From positions 186,001 to 250,000 of the forward strand of contig JAPMXV010000052.1 in the NCBI GenBank assembly GCA_026936335.1: a DNA stretch of 64,000 nt, read 5' to 3'. Origin of the DNA: Mantamonas sphyraenae (taxonomy: Eukaryota; CRuMs; Mantamonadidae). The position numbers and the translations under genes are program-made. Each line of letters begins with the position of its first letter. Positions within the stretch are counted from its first letter, which is position 1. The notes below the pieces were generated by a model. The model made no database searches, was not told the DNA's origin, and saw only the letters and a program-made list of their open reading frames with translations. Positions 20,901 through 30,960 of this stretch are shown one piece after another.

Positions 20901-23762
20901 TGGGCAAGGTCGATGGCCGACATGATGGATGTGGGTGTGACCTTGGGCACAAAGACAGACGGAAGCATCTTGACCATTGTGTCAGGTTCCAGCTCGCGAG
21001 AAGCCATGCCAACGAGTTCGTTTTGGCCATCGAGCACTGCGCAGAAGGATGGATGGACAGGGTGTCAGTGTGATGAACGATGGACAAGAGTTGTGGAGGG
21101 GGGGAAGGGGGGGTGACTCACCTCCTTCGTGCCGCATGAGCACACTGATGAGAAACTGCTTTTCCCAGAAGGACACAGCGACGTCGGGACACATGCTGGA
21201 GCCTACGTTGCTCTGGAATGTGCTCACAAAGCCACCGAGTTGCATGCGCATGTCCTGCCACCCACGCACGAGATCGTTGAGCCAGGGGCGATGGAGATTG
21301 CCAAAGAGCCGCTGCTGTTCGTCCACTGCGTGACCGCTGAGGTGCATGATGCCGTCGAGAAAGCGCTGAAAGTCGGAGCTCTCCATCATGGCGATGCGAG
21401 TTTGATTCCGTTCGCCTGCAAGGACTCGACGTTGCATGATGGGTGAGTCGGCCACGGTGGGGTAGGCGTACACGCGCGTGGAGTCTGTGTGCACGGTGGT
21501 GTGTTGCACCTGTTCCACAGTGAGGTGGAAAGGAGGCAACGAGATGTTTTCCGGGAGGAGAACAGTGTCGTCGACGACCATGACGCCGTCGTAGGGCTTG
21601 CCATTCTCGTCCTCAAGTTGTGGGAGGCGATTGACCAGATTCCAGAAGACGGTGGCTGACCGGGTGCCCTGGCTGCTCAAGCTGTTGGGTGTAAGGGAAT
21701 AATGACATCCGTGGGCCATGGCCAGCTGCTGGGTCAGATTGTTGCCACGCAGGTCGTTGATGGCGGCTGTGGTTGCGTTGTCGCAGACGAGGACGTTCTG
21801 CGGCCCAAAACGCCTACAGGCACACACGAGGGCGGCTTCAAAGTAGACTGCGTGCTGCTCAATGTTGCGTGTGCAGAGGAGGAGGCACACAGCGTCAGCG
21901 CTGGTGTTGCTTGGTCGGTCGGGGTTGGTGTCGTCGCGGCCCTGCTGGCCCTGGAGAATGGGGAGAGGGGTCAGAGTCGGATAGCGTGTGCTGATCATGG
22001 CAATGATGAGGAGAATGTACTCGATGGGGTTGAAGACGAGGAGGTAGATGGCGTACTGGGAGCGAATGAGATTGTTGCCTGTGGTGAGCATGGCGAGTGT
22101 GATTGCCCAGAGCAACAGGATGACAAAGATGACCATGATGACGCCTTTGAAGATCCAGTAGGCGTCGAGGCGGGATTGCATCTTGGACAGACGCTTGCGG
22201 GCACGGAAAAAGTTGCGGACTTCGAGGTTGAGCTGGTCGTTGGAGCGATCACAGGTCGGCTCGCTGACGGTGTCACCGAGCCAACGCAGAGGACGCTGCC
22301 ACGTTTCGCTGCCGTCCAGTTGGTGGTCGTCATGAAACGTCCACGGGGAGGAGGAAGCGGCGGAGGCGGACTCGGAGCGGCGCCTCCAAAAGCTTCCCAA
22401 CACAGCACGGATGAGCACATGGCCAAAGTGCATGATGACGGCAATGATGAACGCCAGGATGGTGGAAACGAGCACGTAGATCCAGGAGATGATGTCGATG
22501 CGGCGGAGGAAGGAGAAGAGGTCGACGGCGGCGGTGGGAAAGGTGAAGATCATGAGGAAGCCCGCGAGCAGAAAGACAAGGACGACGTCGATGCCTGTGA
22601 TCTGCTGGGATTCCTTGAAGCCAACGAGGACGGAAAAGGACATGGGGCCACGGATGGATGTGAGCTGGCCGGCGGTGACCTTGAGGCATACGGAGCGATT
22701 GAGCTGCACATCGACGGCGTAGTCGAGCTGGCGGGCAGTAACATCCATGCCCTTGAGGGCGACAAAGGCATAGATGGAGCCGCCGACCTGGTCGATGGGA
22801 AAGGCCTCTGGAAGGTTGACGCAGGCGGTGGTGTTTGCGTGGACGTCGATGAGGGTGGAAAACAGGGTGAGTGGACGTCCTGTACCTTGTACAAGTGGCT
22901 GCATGGCTGTGGTTGTGTCCAAGCGCGAGACAATGACGTCGACCTCGTCGAGCTTGCAGTGCGGTTTGGCGACGACGGAGAGGAGTGCATCGGACACGAG
23001 ACCGCCCTCTTTGGCCATGGAGGTGGCGTTGACGTCAAAGGCGAGGCGTTTTCCGACAGAAATCAGGGTGGTGAGGGATGGGAGGATGGTGAGGTCATTG
23101 TTGGGGGGCGGGTGACGGCCTCCGCGGAGAGAGACGAGGTCGCTGGCGTAGATGGGGATGTCGATGTCGAAGGAGCGTGTTGTGTTGCCATCCGAGTTTG
23201 TACTCATGTTCCAGGTGTCGTAGAGGGTGGAGGAGAGATGGGCGCTCTGGCTGCGAAAGACGGAGAAAGGAGGGAGGCAGCGCGGGGCGGTGGCGATCCA
23301 GGTGATGTTGAGGCGTGTGAACAAGGATGTGACGGGAGACACAACGCGCAGCACAAAGTGATCGGTGGCGACACTAGCAACACCGATGCGAATGCCGAAG
23401 CGGTCGAGGGGCGTGTCCTGAGAGGTGACGTCGAGGAGCGAAACGCGAACGTCGGGCACCACCGGAAAATAGGTGCCCTCGTGGAAATTGACCTTGAGGG
23501 TCGCCTCGACATTGCCTCCTGGGTAGGAGAGCTGCCAGAGATTGTATGGCAGGCGTGTGGGGAGGAAACCAGCGTCGATGACGAGACCTTGTGTTCCGGC
23601 AAACAAGAGGCATTGGAGCCCCTGGGACATGTAACCCAAGTGATCGATGGCATACTCAATGTCCATGAATGTGCTGTCGATGTTTTTGTTGTTCTGCACG
23701 GCCTGGGCGGAAGCAGCGGCGACGCAAAGGAGGAGGAGGAGGAAAGGAAGCCCGGATTTCAT
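17954..23762 (-). CDS. Large membrane protein: signal peptide, GT2-like region between TM blocks, caspase-like pseudoenzyme domain, coiled coil
   Basis: Two exons (23762-21122, 21036-17954; intron 85 nt, phase 1) encode 1907 residues. A signal peptide (MKSGLPFLLLLLCVAAASA) and an N-glycosylable ectodomain of about 400 residues precede four TM helices. A GT2-like segment follows, containing TRNIEQHAVYFEAALVCACR, GVMVVDDTVLLPE and VSFWEKQFLISVLMRHEG, then several more TM helices. This resembles chitin/cellulose-synthase-like topology, but QxxRW was not found. Next, at about residues 1130-1360, a region reads RALLICTDPASAKDVL, ILYYSGRTRW and ATLIIDSVTP. These sit where caspase-fold peptidases have YFSGHG and DSCxS, so the catalytic His and Cys would be Arg and Val. 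The remaining 500 residues are largely helical or coiled coil. Both domain calls are inference from motif order. Confidence 0.7.
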
Positions 23763-23825
23763 GTGCAGAGGGTTTGGCAGCGCAAGCGCGGCCAGACAAG
23801 ACCAGGAAGCCAGGAAGAAGAAGGG

Positions 23826-24662
23826 ATGGACAGCAACAAGCTGGCCTACAAAACATGGGCCCTGTCGATGGATGCCCATCGGCGTGCATACCCTTTTTTT
23901 GAGGACGAAGGTGAGGAGGGAGGCTGGAACGTATGTGGGGGGGGGGCACTGACACAAAGGGTTGTGCATGCATTCCTTGGGCGTGCGGGGTTTGCGTGTG
24001 GCACGCACGCAGACATTCACATCACCGTTCGGTGGAGAGACGACGGGGAGCAGGAAGAGAAGGAGGCGCTGCGCTTCTCGCTGACATTTCGCATGCTGAG
24101 CCTGGTGGGCACGGAGGACAAGGCGCACTGGAGAGATGTTGTGTGGAAGAACCAGCTGTGCTGTTTGTGGAGTGAGGAGTTTGTTCAGGACGAGGAGGGC
24201 AAGCTGAGTGTGCGCCGTGTTGCGCATCCGGTGTTGCCGTGGAAGCCAGGCGTGCAACTGTACTTTTGTCCCGACGTGCGACACGGGCACGAGTACGTGG
24301 TGTGCAAGGACAGCTTCCTGCCGCATGCAGAGTTGTACAAGGCGCAGATGCCAAACGAGGACAACTTGAACGCAACACTGGTGCACTCTGCGGCCAGCAT
24401 GGTGCGGAGCGAGCTGGAACAGACAGAGCTGATCAAAACACACAAGTGGAAGAGCGAGAGTCACCTGCGCAAGTTCATGGAGTGGAATGCGGCGCAGAAG
24501 CGCAACGTGGGGATCTGGGAGGATGGGCTGATCGACGAGATGTCCAAGGGGGAAGGGCATGGGATTCGAGGGAAAGACATCGCCCACGCGGTAGAGGCAG
24601 CCATGCCCTCTTTTGATTTCGAAAGCTATAGTGAGTTGTATGTGGGAGGAGAGGACGGATGA
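23826..24662 (+). CDS. Unknown soluble protein, possible in-frame intron at 23911-24012
   Basis: The frame starts MDSNKLAYKTWALSMDAHRR at 23826 and is open to 24662 (278 residues). Bases 23911-24012 look like an intron: donor G|GTGAGG, a G-run, acceptor CGCACGCAG. They are exactly 102 nt with no stop, so both the spliced (244 residues, joining FEDE to DIHITVRW) and retained forms are in frame. The core has beta strands and a conserved-looking WKNQLCCLWSEEF, VQLYFCPDVRHGHEYVV and KDSFLPHAELYKAQ. No family was recognised. The gene is divergent from the membrane protein (63 bp between starts) and 53 bp upstream of the next gene on the same strand. Confidence 0.65.
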   Translation: MDSNKLAYKTWALSMDAHRRAYPFFEDEGEEGGWNVCGGGALTQRVVHAFLGRAGFACGTHADIHITVRWRDDGEQEEKEALRFSLTFRMLSLVGTEDKAHWRDVVWKNQLCCLWSEEFVQDEEGKLSVRRVAHPVLPWKPGVQLYFCPDVRHGHEYVVCKDSFLPHAELYKAQMPNEDNLNATLVHSAASMVRSELEQTELIKTHKWKSESHLRKFMEWNAAQKRNVGIWEDGLIDEMSKGEGHGIRGKDIAHAVEAAMPSFDFESYSELYVGGEDG

Positions 24663-24715
24663 GTGGTGGAGGCTGACACGAACGGCGGGAAACAGAACAA
24701 TGGACGGCAGCCAAG

Positions 24716-26512
24716 ATGCGGACACAGCGGCAATGGGGATTGGCGGCGTGTTTGGCATTGCCGCTGCTGTTCCAGGTGGTGTTGGTGGCGATGGAGGCGT
24801 GGGTGATCCGTGCGGGGGACGGACAGCGTGGAACGATGCTCGAGGCGTACGTGGGCGTGCTGGTGGCACGTGCGGTGCTGACGACGGTGGGACAAGCGTA
24901 TGTGATGAAAGTACGGTGGGGCTGGGAATGGAAGGAGCTGTTCCAAGGCGCAGGACGTGTGGTGGAGCTGAGCGGGATGCTGCTGGTGCCGCTTCTGGTG
25001 CACATCCTGGCGTGCAGCGTGCCCCAGGGGAACGAAAACCTGGAGCCCGGACATTGTGCGACTGTGTTGGGGTATGCGGTGGCGGTGATGGCGTACCAGC
25101 TGAGCTCCATGTGGACGGCCATCGGATTGAGTGCGACGCTGGAGTTTTTCGAGAAGGACGGAGAGCGATTGGGCTTCCGCGTGCGCTCCAGCGAGCAAGA
25201 GTGGAGTCCCATGACTTACCGGTGGCAAGCGGTGAGGTTGTCTGTGGCCGGGCACATGGTGCACTTCCTGACAATGGTGGTGAGTTTGTGGCAGGTGGCG
25301 TTGCCGGTGTTGCTGGAGCTGGAACATTTCATGGGCCACACGTACGTGTTGCTGTACATGCTTTGGGTGTTGTACGAGGTGCGCCAACACCGTAATCCCT
25401 TTTTGGAGGGAGGGCGAGGCAGGGAGGATCGCCGAGAAGAAGCAGCAGAAACAGGGGAGCAGGACAACGCAAACGACCAATCCCTGTCATCATCCACGGT
25501 CAGGGATCAGTATCTGTTGTACATGGAGACGATGAGCAAGGTTCAGGACATGGACAACAAGGCGTCTGCGGGAGGAGCGCGCGCACATCTGAAGTTTCTG
25601 CAGTCGCACAAACGGGGCCACGTGGAAGAGATGCCAGCAGGGAAGAAAGGGAAGCGGTACAAGCAGATCCACCGTCCGCAGAACACGTGGGTGCGCGACG
25701 CAGACGTGGCGGACACGGGCGTTGTGGAACTTGAAGATCGGGTCAAGGAGGGACGACATGTGGATGACTCGCGTGTTGTGTTGCTGCTGATGTGTGTGTG
25801 GGTGCCGCTGATTTTTGCCAACTCGGTGGTGCTGGACTGGCTGTTCACGAGCTACACGAGTGTGGTGAGCCTGGTGGTGGTTGTCACGGCGTCAGGGATG
25901 CTTTTGCTAGCGAGCAACATGCTGCAGGGAATCCCGTTTGCGGCGCTAAGCAACGTGGTTGTGCGTTTTGCGCTTCTGTTTGCGATTTCTCTGGGCAATG
26001 TGCCGGCAATGGGCCACCTGCACCGTGATGCGATCGCTCAGCGATTGGAACTGGCTGGCCAACTGCTACGCGCGGCGGCCACGAGCCTCGTGTACCTGAC
26101 TGTGTGGGTGCACACGCCTCTGTATCGACAAAAGGTACGTCGGCAGCTGCTGGGCGTGTTTGCAGTTGCTGCGGTGACGTCGCTGGCGACAGTGACGGCT
26201 CGGTTTGCGATGACGTCTGCGGCCGGAACAGTGCCCATTGCGTTTGAGTCGACACTGGCAGTGATGACCGTGACGGCAGTGATTCAGGAGTGGCAGCACG
26301 ATGGGAAGGGCATGCCTCACAACGCACTGTTTGATGGCACGCGGCGGTGGCGCTTCTTTGCAGGGAACGAGGTGGAAGAGGACGGAACAGTGACCGAGCT
26401 GCAGACACAAACCAGCAAGAGAGGGTGGTCAAAGACGAGTGAGATCGACAGATCGATGAAGAAGCCGCTGCTGGAAGATGAGCACGGGGCACGTGGAGTG
26501 GGACGAGCGTGA
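24716..26512 (+). CDS. Multi-pass membrane protein of unknown function
   Basis: Single exon, 598 residues. The start MRTQRQWGLAACLALPLLFQ begins with the first TM helix or signal anchor. About nine hydrophobic helices are visible in two blocks, residues 8-220 and 350-520, separated by a charged cytosolic loop of about 130 residues with a Lys-rich stretch (PAGKKGKRYKQIHRP). The C-terminal tail is hydrophilic and ends near a dileucine-like KKPLLEDE motif, a possible endosomal sorting signal. The helices are rich in Val, Leu and Ala without polar transport motifs that I recognise. The stop codon TGA shares its last base with an ATG at 26512, but the next gene probably starts further on through a spliced start codon. 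Confidence 0.75.
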   Translation: MRTQRQWGLAACLALPLLFQVVLVAMEAWVIRAGDGQRGTMLEAYVGVLVARAVLTTVGQAYVMKVRWGWEWKELFQGAGRVVELSGMLLVPLLVHILACSVPQGNENLEPGHCATVLGYAVAVMAYQLSSMWTAIGLSATLEFFEKDGERLGFRVRSSEQEWSPMTYRWQAVRLSVAGHMVHFLTMVVSLWQVALPVLLELEHFMGHTYVLLYMLWVLYEVRQHRNPFLEGGRGREDRREEAAETGEQDNANDQSLSSSTVRDQYLLYMETMSKVQDMDNKASAGGARAHLKFLQSHKRGHVEEMPAGKKGKRYKQIHRPQNTWVRDADVADTGVVELEDRVKEGRHVDDSRVVLLLMCVWVPLIFANSVVLDWLFTSYTSVVSLVVVVTASGMLLLASNMLQGIPFAALSNVVVRFALLFAISLGNVPAMGHLHRDAIAQRLELAGQLLRAAATSLVYLTVWVHTPLYRQKVRRQLLGVFAVAAVTSLATVTARFAMTSAAGTVPIAFESTLAVMTVTAVIQEWQHDGKGMPHNALFDGTRRWRFFAGNEVEEDGTVTELQTQTSKRGWSKTSEIDRSMKKPLLEDEHGARGVGRA

Positions 26513-26549
26513 TGGGAGGCAAAGAAAAAGACCCCCAACCGTTTCCACG

Positions 26550-28061
26550 ATGTGAGTGTTGAGTGTTGAGTGTTGAGTGTTGAGTGTTGAGTGGAAGCAA
26601 CGGTGTATAGAGAAAATTGGCTGACCGGTGCACGCACACGCACACAGGTCGGGCGTGGAGTGCGTGGTGTGTACGGATTTCAACAATCTGCCCACGGGGC
26701 CAGAGACGATCAACATGCCGTGCTGCTGCCAGTGCAACCCGAACGACCCGCCAGAGGTGCAAAAGTACCAGTGTGTGCCGGGCGAGTCGTGCGTGGCGTT
26801 CAACGCGTTTGGTAGGTCGCCGTTGGCAAATTTTTGCGAGGGGAAGACGCGGAGGAGGGTGTGGAGGCCGAGGGAGGCATATGGGCGGGATAAAGAGAGG
26901 ACACGGGGGTGGAACCGGGAGGGTGGAAGGGTGTGCAGTGGGTGGGATGAGTGGGGAGTGGCGGTGGCGGCGAAGGAACGGCGGCGACGGTGTGCGAGAG
27001 GGCGCGAAGTTGGAAATCCTCGACGTTTTGGAAGCTGACACGGGTGCGTTTTTGGACCTGCGGTGAACGGTGGACTGGCCACACACACACACACACACAC
27101 ACAGCGTTTGTGTGCCTGTTGGGCATGGCGTGCACGGCTGCGTACATCCTGTGGAGGCTTGTGAAGAGCAAGAGCGCTGGTGTGCCGCAGAAAGTGATGT
27201 GTGAGTTTTTGAGAGGTTGGCCGGGGAGCGGAAGCGCAGGCTGCTGACGCACGTGGGTACTCTTGCGACACGGGGCTGCTTGGGGGGGGGGGCTTGTTTG
27301 CAGTCATGGCGCTTGTGGCAGGTGGTGCGTTGGGAGCGTTCCGCCAGCTGTTCTTTGTGGCGGGTGTGACGCCGGGCACGATTGGCATTGTGGCCTTTTT
27401 GGCGCTGTATGACCAGGACTGCATCTTTATGGCGTTCTTGACTGTGATTTGCGTGTGGATCAACTCGTACCACGGACAAGGACGGCAGCGAGCGGGCGCA
27501 AACCCGCTGAGCTTTGGCAAGTTTACGGCGCCGTACCTGGTGGTGACGATTCTGCAGTTTATGTTTTCGTTTGTGAGCAACTTTATCATTGTGGTGCCGG
27601 GAGAGCCTGTGGCAGATCCGTCGCAGGACTGGCGAGGCGCATTTCTGTTTGTGAACAATGCGTACACGCTGTTGCTGTACGTGGGCCTTGTGGTGTCGTT
27701 CAACATCTACCGCGGCCGGCTGGTGGTGGAACTGAGCAAGTTCAACCAGAACGCAAAGAAGCAGGCGCAGATTGAAAAGATGACGCGGATTGTGCAGTAT
27801 GCGTCGTTTACGTTTCTGTCGCAGGTGGTGATCCAGCTGCTGGCGCTGGTGGTGATCATTGTGCAGGGACGTGTGACGCTGGAGGTGGCTGAGGGACAGA
27901 AGTATGTGACGCTGGTGGTGCAGATGCTGCTTGCAGGCCAACTCATGTATGTGTTGGGCCGTCCGCCGCCGCGCATGGGTCCTTCGGACTCGGGCACCTC
28001 GGCCACGGCAAGTGGCAGCGCAAGCCGTTCGGCCACCGCCGAGGTCAGCGCGAGCGTGTAG
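26550..28061 (+). CDS. Cys-rich multi-pass membrane protein with start codon apparently split by an intron
   Basis: Exons inferred: 26550-26551 (the bases AT), 26648-26811, 27105-27200 and 27304-28061, giving 339 residues. The first coding codon would be AT|G, joined over a GTGAGT...CACACAG intron, giving MSGVECVVCTDFNN. An alternative start at 26478 would overlap the preceding gene's last codons and add 24 residues in the same phase. The N-terminus is Cys-rich (VVCTDFNN, PCCCQCNP, CVPGESC). A TM helix in exon 3 (LGMACTAAYILWRLV) and about six more in exon 4 follow, then a Ser/Thr-rich tail. No family was recognised. The arrangement suggests a small receptor or channel-like protein, which is inference. 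Introns include a GTGTTGA repeat and a CA run. Confidence 0.72.
26552..26594 (+). repeat. 7-bp tandem repeat (GTGTTGA)n in first intron
   Basis: About five perfect head-to-tail copies of a 7-bp unit begin at the splice donor itself, because the GTGAGT donor overlaps the first partial unit. Repeat length variation would alter the intron but not the reading frame. Confidence 0.85.
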
Positions 28062-28112
28062 TGGGAGAAAGAGGGAAAGGGGAAGGAAGAGAGCAAATGT
28101 GAAAGGAGGGTT

Positions 28113-29939
28113 TTATGAAGGGACGGCGACGCGTTTTGTGTTGGTGGTGGTGGTGGTGGAGGTGGAGGAGGAGGATTTCTTGGGCTTCTTGGTTTTGGGT
28201 TTGGCGGCCGGTGTGGATTCGCTGTTGCTGGTGGCCACTGTGGTGGTGTCATTGTCTGCTTGGTCGTCTTGCTCCGCAGCGAGTTGCTCGCCACTGGAGT
28301 CCTCTTGGGTGAGGAGGTCGGAGGCGTCTGCTTCGTCGAGGGGCGGCTCGCCAATGAGGTCGCGCACAAGGGCGGCATCGGAGGAGGAGGAGGCGGAGGG
28401 AAGGCGGTCGTGGACGGTGCGTCCGTACACATCCTGGAGGGAAGTGTCTGAGCCAGCCTGGAGGAGCATCTTTGTGATGGCAACCTGGTAGCGTTTGGAA
28501 CCGCGGACAGCGAGCATGAGGGGAGTCTCGCCGGCGGCGTTTTGGATATTGACATCGGCGCCGGCCTGGAGGAGGGCCTGTGTGGCGAGGGGGGCGTCTG
28601 TGGCAGCGGCCCAGTGGAGGGCGGACCATGCCTTGTCGCAGTCCTGGCGACTGATGGAACGTGTGGCACCGCACTGGAGGAGGGCAAGGAGGACGTCTTC
28701 GTGGCCCATCATGGTGGCATACTGTAGGGGAGTGACGCCTCTGCGGTCGCGTGCGTTTACGTCTGCGCCTGCGCGTGCGAGGAGGGCAAGGGTGTCGAGG
28801 TCGTCGGCAGTGCCGGCAGCCAGGGAGACGGGCGTCTGACCATCGCTCGTGCGTGTGGCGTTGACGTCTGTGTCTGTGTGTGTCAACAGGGTTTGCAGGG
28901 TTTGCAGTGCGTGTGCACGCTGGCCACGCTCGTGGGTGCTACGTGCACCGGCACAGGCTGCGGCCACCTCGACGGCATAGTGCAACGGCTGTGCGCCGTC
29001 CGCATCCTTGTGGTTGCGCAGGAGCACCGAGGCACCGGCGTCGAGCAGTTGGGTGACGATGGCGCTCTGGTTCTGGCGCACGGCCCAGTGGAGGGCCGTG
29101 TTGCCGTTTGCGTCGGGGGTGTCCACGGCCCCGTCGATGCCAGCCTGGGCAAACATGTCCAACAGAAGCGCAAGCACCTTGTCATGCCCCTGGGCGGCGG
29201 CATAGTGCAGCACTGCAAAGCCGCCCGAGTCCAGGCGCAAAGCGTAGCGCACGCCGCCCCCGCGCACATCTTGCTCCATCGACTCTTTCAGCGCCTCCAC
29301 GAGCTCTTCCTGCTGCGGCTGCTGCTGCGTCTGTTGGGATAGGGTGGACGCAGAGAGAGAGGACGCGCCTGAGCTGCTCAGCCATGTATACTGACGCTGC
29401 GAGGTGGAGGTGGACGACGAGACGGAGGAGGTGGACGGGGACGGGGAGGATGGAGAGGCGGATGCGACGACCGTGGCGGTGACTGGACGGAAGAGTGAGC
29501 GGGGGGGGGGGACGGGGAGGGAGGGAGGGAGGGATGGGAAGGGAGGGGGTGAGTGAGGGGCAGGGGGGGGGGAGAGAGGGAGGAGGGAGGGGATGAGAGG
29601 GGGGGGAGGAAGGGTTGACGGATGTGGGGTCAGGGATGATTGGGAGGGATGAGGGTGGACGGCGGGGGACGTACCAGGGACGGCAGAGACGGCGGTGGCG
29701 GTGACAACGGCGGTGGTGTCTACGGTGACGGCAGTGGCCTGGGTGCTCTGGCCGACGTGTGCAGTGACAGAGACGGTGGAGGCGTGGGCGGTGACCGGGG
29801 TGCCGAGTTGGACCTGAAGGAAGGCCAGGGCATCGGCCATGAGATCGTCTTCAGAGGCACCACTCGCCCGTTTGATGGCAATGAACTGTTCGAGTTTGGA
29901 CAGTTGCTGGGTGTTTGCCGATGGGATGGGTTGGGACAT
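28113..29939 (-). CDS. Ankyrin-repeat protein
   Basis: Two exons (29939-29675, 29482-28113; phase-1 intron of 192 nt that is almost pure C-runs on the coding strand) encode 544 residues. The N-terminal 100 residues contain a short helical region (QQLSKLEQFIAIKRASGASE) and a Thr/Val-rich low-complexity tract. From about residue 165, seven or eight ankyrin repeats are recognisable through their TPLHxAA-type signatures: AVLHYAAAQGHDKVLALLL, TALHWAVRQNQSAIVTQLL, TPLQYATMMGHEDVLLALL, SALHWAAATDAPLATQALL and TPLMLAVRGSKRYQVAITK. The C-terminus is acidic and ends in a Lys/Ser/Thr tail. Ankyrin stacks are protein-binding scaffolds, and no catalytic domain accompanies them here. It converges on the gene ending at 28061 (51 bp). 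Confidence 0.9.
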   Translation of the reverse strand: MSQPIPSANTQQLSKLEQFIAIKRASGASEDDLMADALAFLQVQLGTPVTAHASTVSVTAHVGQSTQATAVTVDTTAVVTATAVSAVPGTSPAVHPHPSQSSLTPHPSTLPPPPLIPSLLPLSPPPAPHSPPPFPSLPPSLPVPPPRSLFRPVTATVVASASPSSPSPSTSSVSSSTSTSQRQYTWLSSSGASSLSASTLSQQTQQQPQQEELVEALKESMEQDVRGGGVRYALRLDSGGFAVLHYAAAQGHDKVLALLLDMFAQAGIDGAVDTPDANGNTALHWAVRQNQSAIVTQLLDAGASVLLRNHKDADGAQPLHYAVEVAAACAGARSTHERGQRAHALQTLQTLLTHTDTDVNATRTSDGQTPVSLAAGTADDLDTLALLARAGADVNARDRRGVTPLQYATMMGHEDVLLALLQCGATRSISRQDCDKAWSALHWAAATDAPLATQALLQAGADVNIQNAAGETPLMLAVRGSKRYQVAITKMLLQAGSDTSLQDVYGRTVHDRLPSASSSSDAALVRDLIGEPPLDEADASDLLTQEDSSGEQLAAEQDDQADNDTTTVATSNSESTPAAKPKTKKPKKSSSSTSTTTTTNTKRVAVPS

Positions 29940-30305
29940 GGGATTGGGGGGGGATGGGTTGGGTGGAGTTGGGACTGGGGTTGGGAGCCAAGGGGTGGTG
30001 GGGGAGGGAGCAGAGAGAGGGGTGGTGGGGAAATAGAGTGAAGGCGCAAGGGCGGGGGAAGGGGGTGGCGGATGGGGGCCGGGGGAGATGGGCGCTGGCG
30101 GAACGGGGCATTTCCTCGACAAGGTCTCGTTTCATTGCAGGGTGTGTGCTCAGGGCGTGCCGTGGTTGGATGGTTGTGTGATGGGATGGGATTGTGAGAA
30201 TGGGAGGTGAGGATGCGACAAAGGGGCCAACACGGGGGGGTGGTGCAGGGCCAGGGCCAGGGCCGCCACTCGTTGTTGCGTGATTCCGGCGGCGACACAC
30301 ACGGC
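29940..30305. other. Non-coding G-rich spacer
   Basis: This 366-bp stretch lies between the ankyrin gene's start and the 3' end of the riboflavin kinase gene (same strand). It consists mainly of G-runs on the plus strand with no credible exon. It probably holds the ankyrin gene's promoter and 5' leader and the kinase's 3' end. No specific motif could be assigned. Confidence 0.5.
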
Positions 30306-30805
30306 CTACTGAGAGGCGGAGGAGGAGAGGAGAAAGTCGTCGGAGCGAAGGGGTGCAATGTCGTCGTTGGTGACCCATTCGTTGGTCTTTGCAATGTCGG
30401 TCTGGATGGCGTCGACCAGGGCTTGGAGCGAGTCAAAGTTGAGCTCGGGACGGATGTAGGCGGCGACAACGACGGAGAGGGTGGAGCCGTAAAAGTCGTC
30501 GTCAAAGGTGTGGATGAGGTGCACCTCGACGGCCTTGTCCTTGTTGTCGTAGAACGGGTTGTAGCCGATGCTCATCACGGCGTTGTACACCTCGTCGTGG
30601 CCCTCGAGAGTGGCAAAGCCCAGGTAGATGCCATTGTCAAGCTTGGCCAGTTGGTCCTGGATGACTTCCACCTGCATGTTGGCCGTGGGGCAGCCCAGCT
30701 CCTTGGCACCACGTCCAAAGCCGCGGATCACCTCGGACTTGAGGTACAGCGGCGTCTCGAGCAGCGTGTACTCCTCCCAGTGGTGGGCTATGGACGTAAG
30801 GGTTT
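30306..30805 (-). CDS. RFK: Riboflavin kinase (ATP:riboflavin 5'-phosphotransferase), 5' end unresolved
   Basis: About 166 residues with the eukaryotic RFK signature: EVIRGFGRGAKELGCPTANM (flavin/ATP loop including PTAN), GIYLGFATLEG, VMSIGYNPFYDNKDKAVEVH and HTFDDDFYG. The enzyme makes FMN from riboflavin and ATP. No in-frame ATG precedes the conserved core. The frame starts after a plausible acceptor (CACCCAG at 30806), so a first exon carrying the start codon and ending in phase 1 must lie upstream, within the 155 bp before gene A or overlapping it. I could not identify it. The C-terminus has a Ser-rich extension (DDFLLSSSASQ). The enzyme length is otherwise normal. Confidence 0.88.
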
Positions 30806-30960
30806 CTGGGTGGACATGGGGTGATGATGTGTGGGGGTGGGGTTGGTTTGGGTGGTTGGGTTGGTTGGGGGGGCGTGGGGGGCTGGGATTTGCTGTGCTG
30901 TGCAAGGTCGGCGCCGGCGCTGCGCAAACAAAACAACAACACACAACAACACCATTGACA

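Noticed and set aside
21702-23820. Plus-strand open frame upstream of and in frame with the 23826 gene
   Set aside because: Antisense to the signal peptide, TM and GT2-like part of the minus-strand membrane gene; composition (Gly/Asp/Glu/Val) is typical of a GC-rich shadow frame, so the start was set at 23826.
30806-30960. ATG at 30956 as riboflavin kinase start
   Set aside because: Its frame hits a stop just before the conserved core, and no donor in this stretch gives the phase needed for the acceptor at 30806 without creating a stop.
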